From the NCBI RefSeq assembly GCF_026914265.1, contig NC_069131.1, forward strand, positions 10,804,001 through 10,868,000: 64,000 nt of DNA, written 5' to 3'. The stretch's first letter is position 1; every line of letters starts with the position of its first letter. Below, in pieces: positions 1 to 13,766 of this stretch. The translations under genes and the position numbers were made by a program. This stretch comes from Mya arenaria (lineage: Eukaryota > Mollusca > Bivalvia > Myida > Myidae). The notes under the pieces are model-generated. The model saw only the letters and a program-made list of their open reading frames with translations. It was not told the origin of the DNA and searched no databases.

Positions 1-893
1 TTGACTATTCTAAAAGTCTCACAGTGTTTACTCTTCACACAAATCCGAATTTCTTCATTCAATTGATAATAATTTAAGATCAATTTTATATCAGATAGTT
101 GTAAGAATAGTAAGTCTAATTTCTTTTCTTTTTTTTAAATATGGCCAACAAAAAATTTGAGTCTCTTTAGAAAAAAAAACACCCTGTAACATTGCGCTAA
201 GAAATTTAATGTGTGAAGAATATACCATTGTTGAACTTGTGATCATGTGACTTATGGTGACAAATCACATGATCATTGAAAGCATTACCCAAAATACAAT
301 GCCAAAATGAAATCAAATGAGTTAAATCTGTTAAACTGATCTTGGTATTTTAAATTTCAGAATAGGATATAAAAAGTAGAACTGAAAACTATAACCTCAC
401 TGCAATAAGAGGTACAACTTTCAACTTTTTGATAACTAACACATTACATGAATGTAGAATCACAAATAAGAAATCATCATAATTATTAACAGAAAAACAC
501 AATCATCACATCAAAATATGACTGAGTCTAACAGATATTAAAATTAAAGCTTTATAATACAGAACAACCACACGGTGAATTGTAGAACTATATTTTTTTT
601 AAAACACTACTGCAAATAAAAACTAATTGGTTTAAGGGATTCTAATTTTGAAGATCGAGTACAAAATTGTTTTATTGTTTACAGCTAAATGCATGCTATG
701 AATTTCAATCTTTAATAAAAGTGCTTGTTTAATCTGGGGCTTTATTTAATAACCAACTTAGATTAAACTTAAATTTTAGAATAGAATCAGAGTGTTGTGA
801 TTGGATTGTAAAATTAACCAGCCAATCAAATGAATGGAATCACTGAGGCTTGTCTAAAGATACGGATGAGAAATAATATTGAAAAAGGCCCCA

Positions 894-1144
894 GGGCCCA
901 ATTTCTGGAAACTTCCGAAGCTTAACAGGCTTAAGTAGCTTATTTCAATTAGCCAAAATACATACTTAAATTGAATTTTGATATATGAAAAATGGTTTAT
1001 TGTATTTATCATAAAGTTAAGTCCTATTTAAGTATAAAAACTCTGAAAGATGTTTATATTATGCAAATTTTTGAAACACAAAAATAGAAAGCTTATCTTA
1101 ATCCTGTTATAAGGGACTTAAGAAGTTTGGAGAAATTGTTGCCA
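894..1144. mobile_element. Foldback element with GGCCC-AATTTCT ends (MITE family 1), array copy
   Basis: The inverted ends read AATTTCTGGAAACTTC and, on the other strand, AATTTCTCCAAACTTC, with shared inner blocks CTTAAGTAGCTTATTTCAAT and TCCTGTTATAAGGGACTTAA. It recurs in every array unit (from 6608, 12355, 18068 and 23784) and as an independent copy at 63117-63372. Non-autonomous, no coding. Confidence 0.7.
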
Positions 1145-2115
1145 GTAGATTACACAAACTATCAACTTGTCAACTGTGGTAAGTACTTACTAAACATTTC
1201 ATTTTATACCAACAATATCATTTTAATGAAATCATTTGCCAGGATCCAATTCCTTGTAACTAAATAATATTTTGTTATAACATTAGTACAACTAAGATGA
1301 AACGAACAACAGAACAGGTATTTAACTCATGTTCGACAACTGTTTTCCTTATTGCCATAATGTATATTTACAATGTTCACAAAATTTAAGAATGTTGTTT
1401 TAATCATTCTAAATGTGTCATTGAAAATCTAAAGGTGCATCAATCAATGCTAAAGTTTTAAACAAAATATGCAGAACATTAACAAATATACAAAACAAAT
1501 GTTGTTTACAACTATGATGGCAAAAAGAAACACAGTCAGCATTTAGAGATTTCTTCCTAAAATAACTATCAGTCGAAGGGTGAAAGCGAAAGAGTTCTAT
1601 GTTAATCTTTCAATCATGTCATTTAGGACTGTTTCGCGTTCAACCACGCCATTTCCAGGGCTAAGTGCAAAACAGACATAGCTCTTTCTATATTAAGATG
1701 GAGTTATGACCCTTTTGCACTGAGTTCCAAATTTGCAGACTTGTAATCGTCAGAGAATTGTGGGTAATCAACGTCCGTCACCGATACATCTCATCTGAGA
1801 AGCTACTACTTCGTTGTCTGGGTCCTTAAATAAAAGAATAAGATCGGCACATTTGACTTACACTGTTCGACTATCTTTTAAAGATTTAAATTAGGTATAA
1901 CTCACAAGATAATAAAAATTAATTTCTGTAAGCTCAATTGTGACAAGAGCTGATCAAAGCTGATACAATCCATTCTCTTGGAAGAAACCAGCACTTATGT
2001 CCAACACAGCCTTTTGGGTGAAAGGGGAGCATCTAATACCACTAAAAAACTTTCAACCTTTATACCAAATAGACCAACACAGAGAAATTATTAAACATTT
2101 AAGAAGAATCTGCCC

Positions 2116-2295
2116 TCACCCGTCTCCGGAAGCAATCACCGGCCCTGGGGAATCTTCTTTCCCAGGATCACCTAGGATTTTAAGTGCTAGGAGAGAGGCT
2201 TGGTCTCTAGCAGCCTCGGGGGTGGGGCCTGAGCCATGCAAGGTCTGAGGGGGGCTCGAGACTATGATCAGCCGTGATAGGTACTCATTCGTGCT
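2116..2295 (-). pseudogene. Staufen terminal exon, duplicate 5 (intact)
   Basis: Encodes the same peptide as the copy at 19290-19469, including the VIASGDG end. The splice AG and stop are intact. It is the copy farthest from the gene inside the window, about 24 kb from exon 15. Confidence 0.85.
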
Positions 2296-2303
2296 CTGGA
2301 AAT

Positions 2304-2474
2304 ATATATACATTCGGCCTTCATCAGCAGTGCGTTCAGTAAAGATGTTTGAGGCGAACGTTCGCTGTTTGGTTTCCCGCTTAACGTGTATGCGTAGCGT
2401 TGCAACAGGGATACAAAACAAAACGTTTTGTAAACGCTCGCCTTACTGAACGCACTGCAGGTTGTATGTATATA
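2304..2474. repeat. Hairpin element at array junction D/E
   Basis: Inverted arms of about 35 bp, GCAGTGCGTTCAGTAA (2327-2342) against TTACTGAACGCACTGC (2443-2458), extended by TATATACAT on both outer ends. Two perfect 12-bp palindromes lie inside: GCGAACGTTCGC and CAAAACGTTTTG. No transposase. Its outer edge coincides with the unit junction. Confidence 0.75.
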
Positions 2475-2486
2475 ATGAACAGGAAA

Positions 2487-2510
2487 TGACGTCAACATTA
2501 AATGACGTCA
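2487..2510. promoter_or_regulatory. Paired palindromic CRE-like sites (TGACGTCA x2)
   Basis: Two perfect TGACGTCA octamers, 2487-2494 and 2503-2510, 16 bp apart, followed by an AACGTCAA half-site. The pair recurs in each whole unit at 8201-8224, 13948-13971 and 19661-19684. TGACGTCA is the consensus CREB/ATF site. Function here is untested. Confidence 0.45.
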
Positions 2511-2883
2511 ACGTTGATAACGTCAAAATATAGCATACATTTTTGCGCAAAATAATGTCTTATAGGATCTATAGAGATACAATTATACACTAGATTTTAC
2601 ACTACGTAACACATTCGTATTCATTCGCGCATTTGACAGATGGTGGTAAATTTAACCGAAAAAAATAGAAAAGGGAAAATTAAATAGGCACGTATATAAT
2701 AAATATAAGCTTAATTCAGAGGACATGTATCATGTCTCGTTCGGTGAGTAAACATGTATCCGCCTCGAAGTTATACAGTACAGGTCACCAGAAAAGCGTC
2801 CTACCATAATATCCCCTAAACGAGATGTAGATACTGCGTATGTCAGGTAAGTGGCCTTTCTGTAGTGTGTGAGGGTAAGAACC

Positions 2884-2958
2884 AGCCACCCGGCTCAGTT
2901 GGTAGGAGCGCTGTGCTAGTGTTCCGCCTGTTGTGAATTCAAGCCCTCATACGTGACA
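2884..2958 (+). repeat. tRNA-like SINE head 1 in the array unit
   Basis: An A-box-like GGCTCAGTTGG and a decayed B-box-like GTGAATTCAAGCC, no clean cloverleaf. It shares its upstream flank (GTAAGAACCAG) with head 2, so the two are diverged duplicates. Copies at 8603-8677, 14345-14419 and 20058-20132. Confidence 0.6.
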
Positions 2959-3079
2959 CACTTTTACCTTCCAGATTTACTCTAATAAATGCAGTGGTCA
3001 ATGGCAGGAGTGCCTACAGCCGACTTAAACAGGGTCGACTTAAACAGGTTATTTGGAGGAGTGCGGTGTGTAAGAACCA

Positions 3080-3152
3080 GTCGCCCGATTAGCTCAGTTG
3101 GTTAGAGCGCCGTGCTTGTGTTCCCTCGGCCGTGAGATTGAGCCCGAGGTGA
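3080..3152 (+). repeat. tRNA-like SINE head 2 in the array unit
   Basis: The A-box TTAGCTCAGTTGGTTAGAGC is near consensus. The B-box GAGATTGAGCCC is decayed (GAGTTTGAGCCC in unit C). The anticodon arm does not pair. Copies at 8799-8871, 14541-14613 and 20254-20326. Confidence 0.6.
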
Positions 3153-6100
3153 AAGTGAGCAGGTTCAAGAAAAAAAAAGTAAACGACATAACATGGGTTT
3201 ATCCTTTTTCATTTGCAGACAGATTTCGCTTCATGCTCATCGGGGCAAATCACGTGTTAACACCTTGACCGTAATGAAACCTTGAATGGTATTGGCCATC
3301 CAATATAATTGAACTCAGAACAGGCATCCCAAACGATGACTGGTAACGCAAATGTTTTGGGAAATTAAAGCAAGAATCAGACCACATTTTTGTGTATTAG
3401 AATTTGATATCTACATTAATTTAGTCTTATAATTTGACAGTCGCACACAGTCGCCTCACGGCCTGGGCTCATGCTACACAATTATTCCTATAAAACCACA
3501 ACATTCTTGACCATGTGTTCATCGAGAATTCTATGACCCCGATAGTATTGTTAATTACCTTCGGCGATGAAGATATTTTTAATGTCCTACCACCTACCTA
3601 TAAGTTTCTCATTGACCAATCGCCCTATAACAAACTATCACCCGCAATAGATTTCGCATTTGTCTCATATCTTGTACAGGATCCGCACGTGCATTCACCA
3701 GACTCAATAAATGGACTTCGGGAGCCATGGTTACGAACAGTCTCATGTCCAAGTCTAGACTCAGACTCAGAAAAGCATTTTAATAAAGGAACAAAATCAT
3801 ATTAATTCCATTTCTTTAACAAAAGTGTATGTAAATAATAGCAAAACATTAATATATCTCAGCAAATTATACGAACATTGATCAAAGAGAAGAAAAAATA
3901 CAATGAGCTGAGGTTTTGCCTTGATGAGTCTTGTGTCTGAAATCAGATGAATTTATTGCATAAACCTTCATAAAACTGGCCTCCTAATGCATTTAACGAG
4001 CACGTAAAGCCATATGATATTGGAACTGCAGAGGTCAATGACGCCTTTTCAAGGCAACAAACACTTTTAAGGGACTGAGTTGAACAGGGCAGTCCACGTT
4101 ACCGTTCCAAACTCAACTTCACACTCTAAATCAATGAGTATTACAAAAACGGCAATACGTCGGTTCAGAAAAACCCTACATCAGTGGAGGCTAAATCATG
4201 AAGCTCTATTTACGACGATTTTATATGGCAGCAGATTTTGAATGTAGAACATTTTTGAAGCCAATACAATAATTGTCAAATACATTATTGATTTTCAAAC
4301 TAACACCTTCATAGCTCGTCAAATTTGATACAGTGAGACACTATACGTGAATGCTTAAACTAGGCATCTTAGAATAATTAAAACGTCAGAGATAGATTGT
4401 CAGGAAATGATACCCGGCAAATGAAATGTAAATTATAAAACAAAAATGCTCTGATAACTGTTTATTTTTTTAAGCAACATAATGTTTTGGAGCACTTAAT
4501 ATATGAAGATGGATTAACACATGTATTGCACGATGCCTGTAACTTAAATGTAAGCCCCAGCTCATTCAAACAAGTACGTCTTCATAAAAAACTTCACACA
4601 ATTATATTTCAGGTTAACATTGGTTAATGGTAGACATTAGAATGTTAGAATGGTTGTGTCCGAAAATGTAAAATAAGGCTTTCTATTGGTACAAAGTACT
4701 GATTGGCAATCAATTGTCCACAATGACACTGAAATATCACCACAGAAAGCTGCCTTCACCCAGTCAGAAGGATCCAGGTCAAGGCCAAGGTCAAAAGATA
4801 CACATACAATATTTAAAGTCCTGTTTGAAATCATCATAGCATTTGACAATAAATATGAGCCAACTTTTTTTTACACAAGCAACGAATGACCTGAAACTTA
4901 ATGTATGAAGCATTATGAAAATCTAATTTACAGAATCCGACCCTCAAATTAGCTACTAGCAGTTCTCAGATAGCTCCCATTGACCTTAATGTTCAATTGT
5001 GAGGCCAGGTGACCCTATAAGATGTTGGCATCATTTGAAGGGTATTTGATTGCTGAGTTTAAATATGTAATATACATGTAAATGAACAAAAGTACATCAT
5101 TTCATAAAGTTATTACAGCTTAAATATATTTATAATATTTCTTACACAATCATTGAAAGCAATGCATGTGACACTTAAAATGTATCATTTTGCAATAAAT
5201 GCACTATACTTGATTGATTATTGTTGTCTTAATTCCGGTCATTGATGCTTTGTAAAATAGTACTCGATTGTTCGTATATCTGCACTGTTACATACAACTT
5301 ATGTTTTATATGAAATTATGCTCCATATACCGCCGATTTATAGGTGACTTATAGACCCAATGGGCCTGGTGTAAATGTAAAACTATTTATTATGAAATGT
5401 TGTTACGCTATGTACGCATAACACTATAATAAACAACTTACTGACTGATTTGTTCTTTATAACTGAAATTGGACATACAGGAATCATTTTGAAATCTTTA
5501 AAAGCTGAGTAATTGCGGTTGTTACCTTAGTTTTGTATTTTCTTTATGTGCACACAAAACACTTTCAAATGATACCAAAATCACATGGGGCCACCTTGCA
5601 TACAAAGTCACATATTTGTGAGTCAGATACCTTAAATATCCCATGAGCCAGGGCCACCTGTTTACAAATACATGTATTTATTATTAAAGCAGGGAACAAA
5701 TACCTGTAAGTGTAATACTTTGACTATTCTAAAAGTCTCACAGTGTTTACTCTTCACACAAATCCGAATTTCTTCATTCAATTGATAATAATTTAAGATC
5801 AATTTTATATCAGATAGTTGTAAGAATAGTAAGTCTAATTTCTTTTCTTTTTTTTTAAATATGGCCAACAAAAAATTTGAGTCTCTTTAAAAAAACACTG
5901 TAACATTGCGCTAAGAAATTTAATGTGTGAAGAATATACCATTGTTGAACTTGTGATCATGTGACTTCTGGTGACAAATCACATGATCATTGAAAGCATT
6001 ACCCAAAATACAATGCCAAAATGAAATCAAATGAGTTAAATCTGTTAAACTGATCTTGGTATTTTAAATTTCAGAATAGGATATGAAAAGTAGAACTGAA

Positions 6101-7829
6101 AACTATAACCTCACTGCAATAAGAGGTACAACTTTCAACTTTTTGATAACTAACACATTACATGAATGTAGAATCACAAATAAGAAATCATCATAATTAT
6201 TAACAGAAAAACACAATCATCACATCAAAATATGACTGAGTCTAACAGATATTAAAATTAAAGCTTTATAATACAGAACAACCACACGGTGAATTGTAGA
6301 ACTATATTCTTTTTAAAACACTACTGCAAATAAAAACTAATAGGTTTAAGGGATTCTAATTTTGAAGATCGAGTACAAAATTGTTTTATTGTTTACAGCT
6401 AAATGCATGCTATGAATTTCAATCTTTAATAAAAGTGCTTGTTTAATCTGGGGCTTTATTTAATAACCAACTTAGATTAAACTTAAATTTTAGAATAGAA
6501 TCAGAGTGTTGTGATTGGATTGTAAAATTAACCAGCCAATCAAATGAATGGAATCACTGAGGCTTGTCTAAAGATACGGATGAGAAATAATATTGAAAAA
6601 GGCCCCAGGGCCCAATTTCTGGAAACTTCCGAAGCTTAACAGGCTTAAGTAGCTTATTTCAATTAGCCAAAATACATACTTAAATTGAATTTTGATATAT
6701 GAAAAATGGTTTATTGTATTTATCATAAAGTTAAGTCCTATTTAAGTATAAAAACTCTGAAAGATGTTTATATTATGCAAATTTTTGAAACACAAAAATA
6801 GAAAGCTTATCTTAATCCTGTTATAAGGGACTTAAGAAGTTTGGAGAAATTGTTGCCAGTAGATTACACAAACTATCAACTTGTCAACTGTGGTAAGTAC
6901 TTACTAAACATTTCATTTTATACCAACAATATCATTTTAATGAAATCATTTGCCAGGATCCAATTCCTTGTAACTAAATAATATTTTGTTATAACATTAG
7001 TACAACTAAGATGAAACGAACAACAGAACAGGTATTTAACTCATGTTCGACAACTGTTTTCCTTATTGCCATAATGTATATTTACAATGTTCACAAAATT
7101 TAAGAATGTTGTTTTAATCATTCTAAATGTGTCATTGAAAATCTAAAGGTGCATCAATCAATGCTAAAGTTTTAAACAAAATATGCAGAACATTAACAAA
7201 TATACAAAACAAATGTTGTTTACAACTATGATGGCAAAAAGAAACACAGTCAGCATTTAGAGATTTCTTCCTAAAATAACTATCAGTCGAAGGGTGAAAG
7301 CGAAAGAGTTCTATGTTAATCTTTCAATCATGTCATTTAGGACTGTTTCGCGTTCAACCACGCCATTTCCAGGGCTAAGTGCAAAACAGACATAGCTCTT
7401 TCTATATTAAGATGGAGTTATGACCCTTTTGCACTGAGTTCCAAATTTGCAGACTTGTAATCGTCAGAGAATTGTGGGTAATCAACGTCCGTCACCGATA
7501 CATCTCATCTGAGAAGCTACTACTTCGTTGTCTGGGTCCTTAAATAAAAGAATAAGATCGGCACATTTGACTTACACTGTTCGACTATCTTTTAAAGATT
7601 TAAATTAGGTATAACTCACAAGATAATAAAAATTAATTTCTGTAAGCTCAATTGTGACAAGAGCTGATCAAAGCTGATACAATCCATTCTCTTGGAAGAA
7701 ACCAGCACTTATGTCCAACACAGCCTTTTGGGTGAAAGGGGAGCATCTAATACCACTAAAAAACTTTCAACCTTTATACCAAATAGACCAACACAGAGAA
7801 ATTATTAAACATTTAAGAAGAATCTGCCC

Positions 7830-8009
7830 TCACCCGTCTCCGGAAGCAATCACCGGCCCTGGGGAATCTTCTTTCCCAGGATCACCTAGGATTTTAAGTG
7901 CTAGGAGAGAGGCTTGGTCTCTAGCAGCCTCGGGGGTGGGGCCTGAGCCATGCAAGGTCTGAGGGGGGCTCGAGACTATGATCAGCCGTGATAGGTACTC
8001 ATTCGTGCT
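7830..8009 (-). pseudogene. Staufen terminal exon, duplicate 4 (intact)
   Basis: Encodes the same peptide as the copy at 19290-19469, including the VIASGDG end. The splice AG and stop are intact. Confidence 0.85.
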
Positions 8010-8017
8010 CTGGAAAT

Positions 8018-8188
8018 ATATATACATTCGGCCTTCATCAGCAGTGCGTTCAGTAAAGATGTTTGAGGCGAACGTTCGCTGTTTGGTTTCCCGCTTAACG
8101 TGTATGCGTAGCGTTGCAACAGGGATACAAAACAAAACGTTTTGTAAACGCTCGCCTTACTGAACGCACTGCAGGTTGTATGTATATA
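8018..8188. repeat. Hairpin element at array junction C/D
   Basis: Same inverted-arm element as 2304-2474, at the same place in the unit. Confidence 0.75.
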
Positions 8189-11100
8189 ATGAACAGGAAA
8201 TGACGTCAACATTAAATGACGTCAACGTTGATAACGTCAAAATATAGCATACATTTTTGCGCAAAATAATGTCTTATAGGATCTATAGAGATACAATTAT
8301 ACACTAGATTTTACACTACGTAACACATTCGTATTCATTCGCGCATTTGACAGATGGTGGTAAATTTAACCGAAAAAAATAGAAAAGGGAAAATTAAATA
8401 GGCACGTATATAATAAATATAAGCTTAATTCAGAGGACATGTATCATGTCTCGTTCGGTGAGTAAACATGTATCCGCCTCGAAGTTATACAGTACAGGTC
8501 ACCAGAAAAGCGTCCTACCATAATATCCCCTAAACGAGATGTAGATACTGCGTATGTCAGGTAAGTGGCCTTTCTGTAGACTAGTGTGTGAGGGTAAGAA
8601 CCAGCCACCCGGCTCAGTTGGTAGGAGCGCTGTGCTAGTGTTCCGCCTGTTGTGAATTCAAGCCCTCATACGTGACACACTTTTACCTTCCAGATTTACT
8701 CTAATAAATGCAGTGGTCAATGGCAGGAGTGCCTATAGCCGACTTAAACAGGGACGACTTAAACAGGTCATTTGAAGGAGTGCGGTGTGTAAGAACCAGT
8801 CGCCCGATTAGCTCAGTTGGTTAGAGCGCCGTGCTTGTGTTCCCTCGGCCGTGAGTTTGAGCCCGAGGTGAAAGTGAGCAGGTTCAAGAAAAAAAAGCAA
8901 ACGGCATAACATGGGTTTATCCTTTTTCTTTGCAGACAGATTTCGCTTCATGCTCATCGGGGCAAATTACGTGTTAACACCTTGACCGTAATGAAACCTT
9001 GAATGGTATTGGCCATCCAATATAATTGAACTCAGAACAGGCATCCCAAACGATGACTGGTAACGCAAATGTTTTGGGAAATTAAAGCAAGAATCAGACC
9101 ACATTTTTGTGTATTAGAATTTGATATCTACATTAATTTAGTCTTATAATTTGACAGTCGCACACAGTCGCCTAACGGCCTGGGCTCATGCTACACAATT
9201 ATTCCTATAAAACCACAACATTCATGACCATGTGTTCATCGATAATTATATGACCCCGATAGTATTGTTAATTACCTTCGGCGATGAAGATATTTTTTAA
9301 TGTCCTACCACCTAGCTATAAGTTTCTCATTGACCAGTCGCCCTATAACAAACTACATTGTATCACCCGCAATAGATTTCGCATTTGTCTCATATCTTGT
9401 ACAGGATCCGCACGTGCATTCACCAGACTCAATAAATGGACTTCGGGGGCCATGGTTACGAACAGTCTCATGTCCAAGTCTAAACTCAGACTCAGAAAAG
9501 CATTTTAATAAAGGAACAAAATCATATTAATTCCATTTCTTTAACAAAAGTGTATGTAAATAATAGCAAAACATTAATATATCTCAGCAAATTTTACGAA
9601 CATTGATCAAAGAGAAGAAAAAATACAATGAGCTGAGGTTTTGCCTTGATGAGTCTTGTGTCTGAACTCAGACTTGAGACTGTTCGTAATGCATAAAGCT
9701 TCATAAAACTGGCCTCCTAATGCATTTAACGAGCACGTCAAGCCATATTGGAACTGCAGAGGTCAATGACGCCTTTTAAAGGCAACAAACACTTAAAAGG
9801 GACTGGGTTGAACAGGGCAGTCCACGTTACCGTTCCAAACTCAACTTCACACTCTAAATCAATTAGTAAATCTCAATTGAGTAATACAAAAACGACAATA
9901 CATCGGTTCAGAAAAACCCTACATCAGTGGAGGCTAAATCATGAAGCTCTATTTACGACGATTTTATATGGCAGCAGATTTTTTGAATGTAGAACATTTT
10001 TGAAGCCAATACAATAATTGTCTAATACATTATTGATTTTCAAACTAACGTCTTCATAGCTCGTCACATTTGATACAGTGAGACACTAGTTTAATGCTTA
10101 AACTAGGCATCTTAGAATAATTAAAACGTCAGAGATAGATTGTCAGGAAATGATACCCGGCAAATGAAATGTAAATTATAAAACAAAAATGCTCTGATAA
10201 CTGTTTATTTTTTTAAGCAACATAATGTTTTGGAGCACTTAATATATGAAGATGGATTAACACATGTATTGCACGATGCCTGTAACTTAAATGTAAGCCC
10301 CAGCTCATTCAAACAAGTACGTCTTCATAAAAAACTTCACACAATTATATTTCAGGTAAACATTGGTTAATGGTAGACATTAGAATGTTAGAATGGTTGT
10401 GTCCGAAAATGTAAAATAAGGCTTTCTATTGGTACAAAGTACTGATTGGCAATCAAATGTCCACAATGACACTGAAATATCACCACAGAAAGCTGCCTTC
10501 ACCCAGTCAGAAGGATCCAGGTCAAGGCCAAGGTCAAAAGATACACATACAATATTTAAAGTCCTGTTTGAAATCATCATAGCATTTGACAATAAATATG
10601 AGCTAACTTTTTTTTACACAAGCAACGAATGACCTGAAACTTAATGTATGAAGCATAATGAAAATCTAATTTACAGAATCCGACTCTCAAATTAGCTACT
10701 AGCAGTTCTCAGATAGCTCCCATTGACCTTAATGTTCAATTGTGAGGCCAGGTGACCCTATAAGATGTTGGCATCATTTGAAGGGTATTTGATTGCTGAG
10801 TTTAAATATGTAATATACATGTAAATGAACAAAAGTACATCATTTCATACAGTTATTACAGCTTGAATATATTTATAATATTTCTTACACAATCATTGAA
10901 AGCAATGCATGTGACACTTAAAATGTATCATTTTGAAATAAATGCACTATACTTGATTGATTATTGTTGTCTTAATTCCGGTCATTGATGCTTTGTAAAA
11001 TAGTACTCGATTGTTCGTATATCTGCACTGTTACATACAACTTATGTTTTATATGAAATTATGCTCCATATACCGCCGATTTATAGGTGACTTATAGACC

Positions 11101-13766
11101 CAATGGGCCTGGTGTAAATGTAAAACTATTTATTATGAAATGTTGTTATGCTATGTACACATAACACTATAATAAACAACTTACTGACTGATTTGTTCTT
11201 TATAACTGAAATTGGACATACAGGAATCATTTTGAAATCTTTAAAAGCTGAGTAATTGCGGTTGTTACCTTAGTTTTGTATTTTCTTTATGTGCACACAA
11301 AACACTTTCAAATGATACCAAAATCACATGGGGCCACCTTGCATACAAAGTCACATATTTGTGAGTCTGATACCTTAAATATCCCATGAGCCAGGGCCCC
11401 CTGTTTACAAATACATGTATTTATTATTAAAGCAGGGAACAAATACCTGTAAGTGTAATACTTTGACTATTCTAAAAGTCTCACAGTGTTTACTCTTCAC
11501 ACAAATCCGAATTTCTTCATTCAATTGATAATAATTTAAGATCAATTTTATATCAGATAGTTGTAAGAATAGTAAGTCTAATTTCTTTTCTTTTTTTTAA
11601 ATATGGCCAACAAAAAATTTGAGTCTCTTTAGAAAAAAAACACCCTGTAACATTGCGCTAAGAAATTTAATGTGTGAAGAATATACCATTGTTGAACTTG
11701 TGATCATGTGACTTATGGTGACAAATCACATGATCATTGAAAGCATTACCCAAAATACAATGCCAAAATGAAATCAAATGAGTTAAATCTGTTAAACTGA
11801 TCTTGGTATTTTAAATTTCAGAATAGGATATAAAAAGTAGAACTGAAAACTATAACCTCACTGCAATAAGAGGTACAACTTTCAACTTTTTGATAACTAA
11901 CACATTACATGAATGTAGAATCACAAATAAGAAATCATCATAATTATTAACAGAAAAACACAATCATCACATCAAAATATGACTGAGTCTAACAGATATT
12001 AAAATTAAAGCTTTATAATACAGAACAACCACACGGTGAATTGTAGAACTATATTTTTTTTAAAACACTACTGCAAATAAAAACTAATTGGTTTAAGGGA
12101 TTCTAATTTTGAAGATCGAGTACAAAATTGTTTTATTGTTTACAGCTAAATGCATGCTATGAATTTCAATCTTTAATAAAAGTGCTTGTTTAATCTGGGG
12201 CTTTATTTAATAACCAACTTAGATTAAACTTAAATTTTAGAATAGAATCAGAGTGTTGTGATTGGATTGTAAAATTAACCAGCCAATCAAATGAATGGAA
12301 TCACTGAGGCTTGTCTAAAGATACGGATGAGAAATAATATTGAAAAAGGCCCCAGGGCCCAATTTCTGGAAACTTCCGAAGCTTAACAGGCTTAAGTAGC
12401 TTATTTCAATTAGCCAAAATACATACTTAAATTGAATTTTGATATATGAAAAATGGTTTATTGTATTTATCATAAAGTTAAGTCCTATTTAAGTATAAAA
12501 ACTCTGAAAGATGTTTATATTATGCAAATTTTTGAAACACAAAAATAGAAAGCTTATCTTAATCCTGTTATAAGGGACTTAAGAAGTTTGGAGAAATTGT
12601 TGCCAGTAGATTACACAAACTATCAACTTGTCAACTGTGGTAAGTACTTACTAAACATTTCATTTTATACCAACAATATCATTTTAATGAAATCATTTGC
12701 CAGGATCCAATTCCTTGTAACTAAATAATATTTTGTTATAACATTAGTACAACTAAGATGAAACGAACAACAGAACAGGTATTTAACTCATGTTCGACAA
12801 CTGTTTTCCTTATTGCCATAATGTATATTTACAATGTTCACAAAATTTAAGAATGTTGTTTTAATCATTCTAAATGTGTCATTGAAAATCTAAAGGTGCA
12901 TCAATCAATGCTAAAGTTTTAAACAAAATATGCAGAACATTAACAAATATACAAAACAAATGTTGTTTACAACTATGATGGCAAAAAGAAACACAGTCAG
13001 CATTTAGAGATTTCTTCCTAAAATAACTATCAGTCGAAGGGTGAAAGCGAAAGAGTTCTATGTTAATCTTTCAATCATGTCATTTAGGACTGTTTCGCGT
13101 TCAACCACGCCATTTCCAGGGCTAAGTGCAAAACAGACATAGCTCTTTCTATATTAAGATGGAGTTATGACCCTTTTGCACTGAGTTCCAAATTTGCAGA
13201 CTTGTAATCGTCAGAGAATTGTGGGTAATCAACGTCCGTCACCGATACATCTCATCTGAGAAGCTACTACTTCGTTGTCTGGGTCCTTAAATAAAAGAAT
13301 AAGATCGGCACATTTGACTTACACTGTTCGACTATCTTTTAAAGATTTAAATTAGGTATAACTCACAAGATAATAAAAATTAATTTCTGTAAGCTCAATT
13401 GTGACAAGAGCTGATCAAAGCTGATACAATCCATTCTCTTGGAAGAAACCAGCACTTATGTCCAACACAGCCTTTTGGGTGAAAGGGGAGCATCTAATAC
13501 CACTAAAAAACTTTCAACCTTTATACCAAATAGACCAACACAGAGAAATTATTAAACATTTAAGAAGAATCTGCCCTCACCCGTCTCCGGAAGCAATCAC
13601 CGGCCCTGGGGAATCTTCTTTCCCAGGATCACCTAGGATTTTAAGTGCTAGGAGAGAGGCTTGGTCTCTAGCAGCCTCGGGGGTGGGGCCTGAGCCATGC
13701 AAGGTCTGAGGGGGGCTCGAGACTATGATCAGCCGTGATAGGTACTCATTCGTGCTCTGGAAATAT
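8020..13766 (-). repeat. 5.7 kb tandem array, unit C
   Basis: 5747 bp, the longest unit because of small insertions around 8577-8582, 9350 and 9860-9890. It contains the terminal-exon copy at 13577-13756, tRNA-like heads at 8603-8677 and 8799-8871, and paired TGACGTCA sites at 8201-8224. Confidence 0.95.
13577..13756 (-). pseudogene. Staufen terminal exon, duplicate 3 (intact)
   Basis: Encodes the same peptide as the copy at 19290-19469, including the VIASGDG end. The splice AG and stop are intact. Confidence 0.85.

Larger units (their letters stand above)
1..2305 (-). repeat. 5.7 kb tandem array, unit E (cut by window edge)
   Basis: The gene-side 2305 bp of a further unit, with a terminal-exon copy at 2116-2295 and a foldback element at about 894-1144. 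The array runs off the left edge, so the total copy number is unknown. Confidence 0.95.
2306..8019 (-). repeat. 5.7 kb tandem array, unit D
   Basis: 5714 bp. It contains the terminal-exon copy at 7830-8009, tRNA-like heads at 2884-2958 and 3080-3152, and paired TGACGTCA sites at 2487-2510. The 1-5.7 kb stretch is nearly identical to 11.46-17.18 kb. Confidence 0.95.

Noticed and set aside
1997-2248. 83-codon plus-strand frame repeated in array units
   Set aside because: Antisense shadow of the Staufen terminal exon, which accounts for the sequence fully.
3515-3805. 96-codon frame in the array units (also 14976 and 20689)
   Set aside because: Lost by small indels in unit C, no domain, and no selection pattern expected of a gene.
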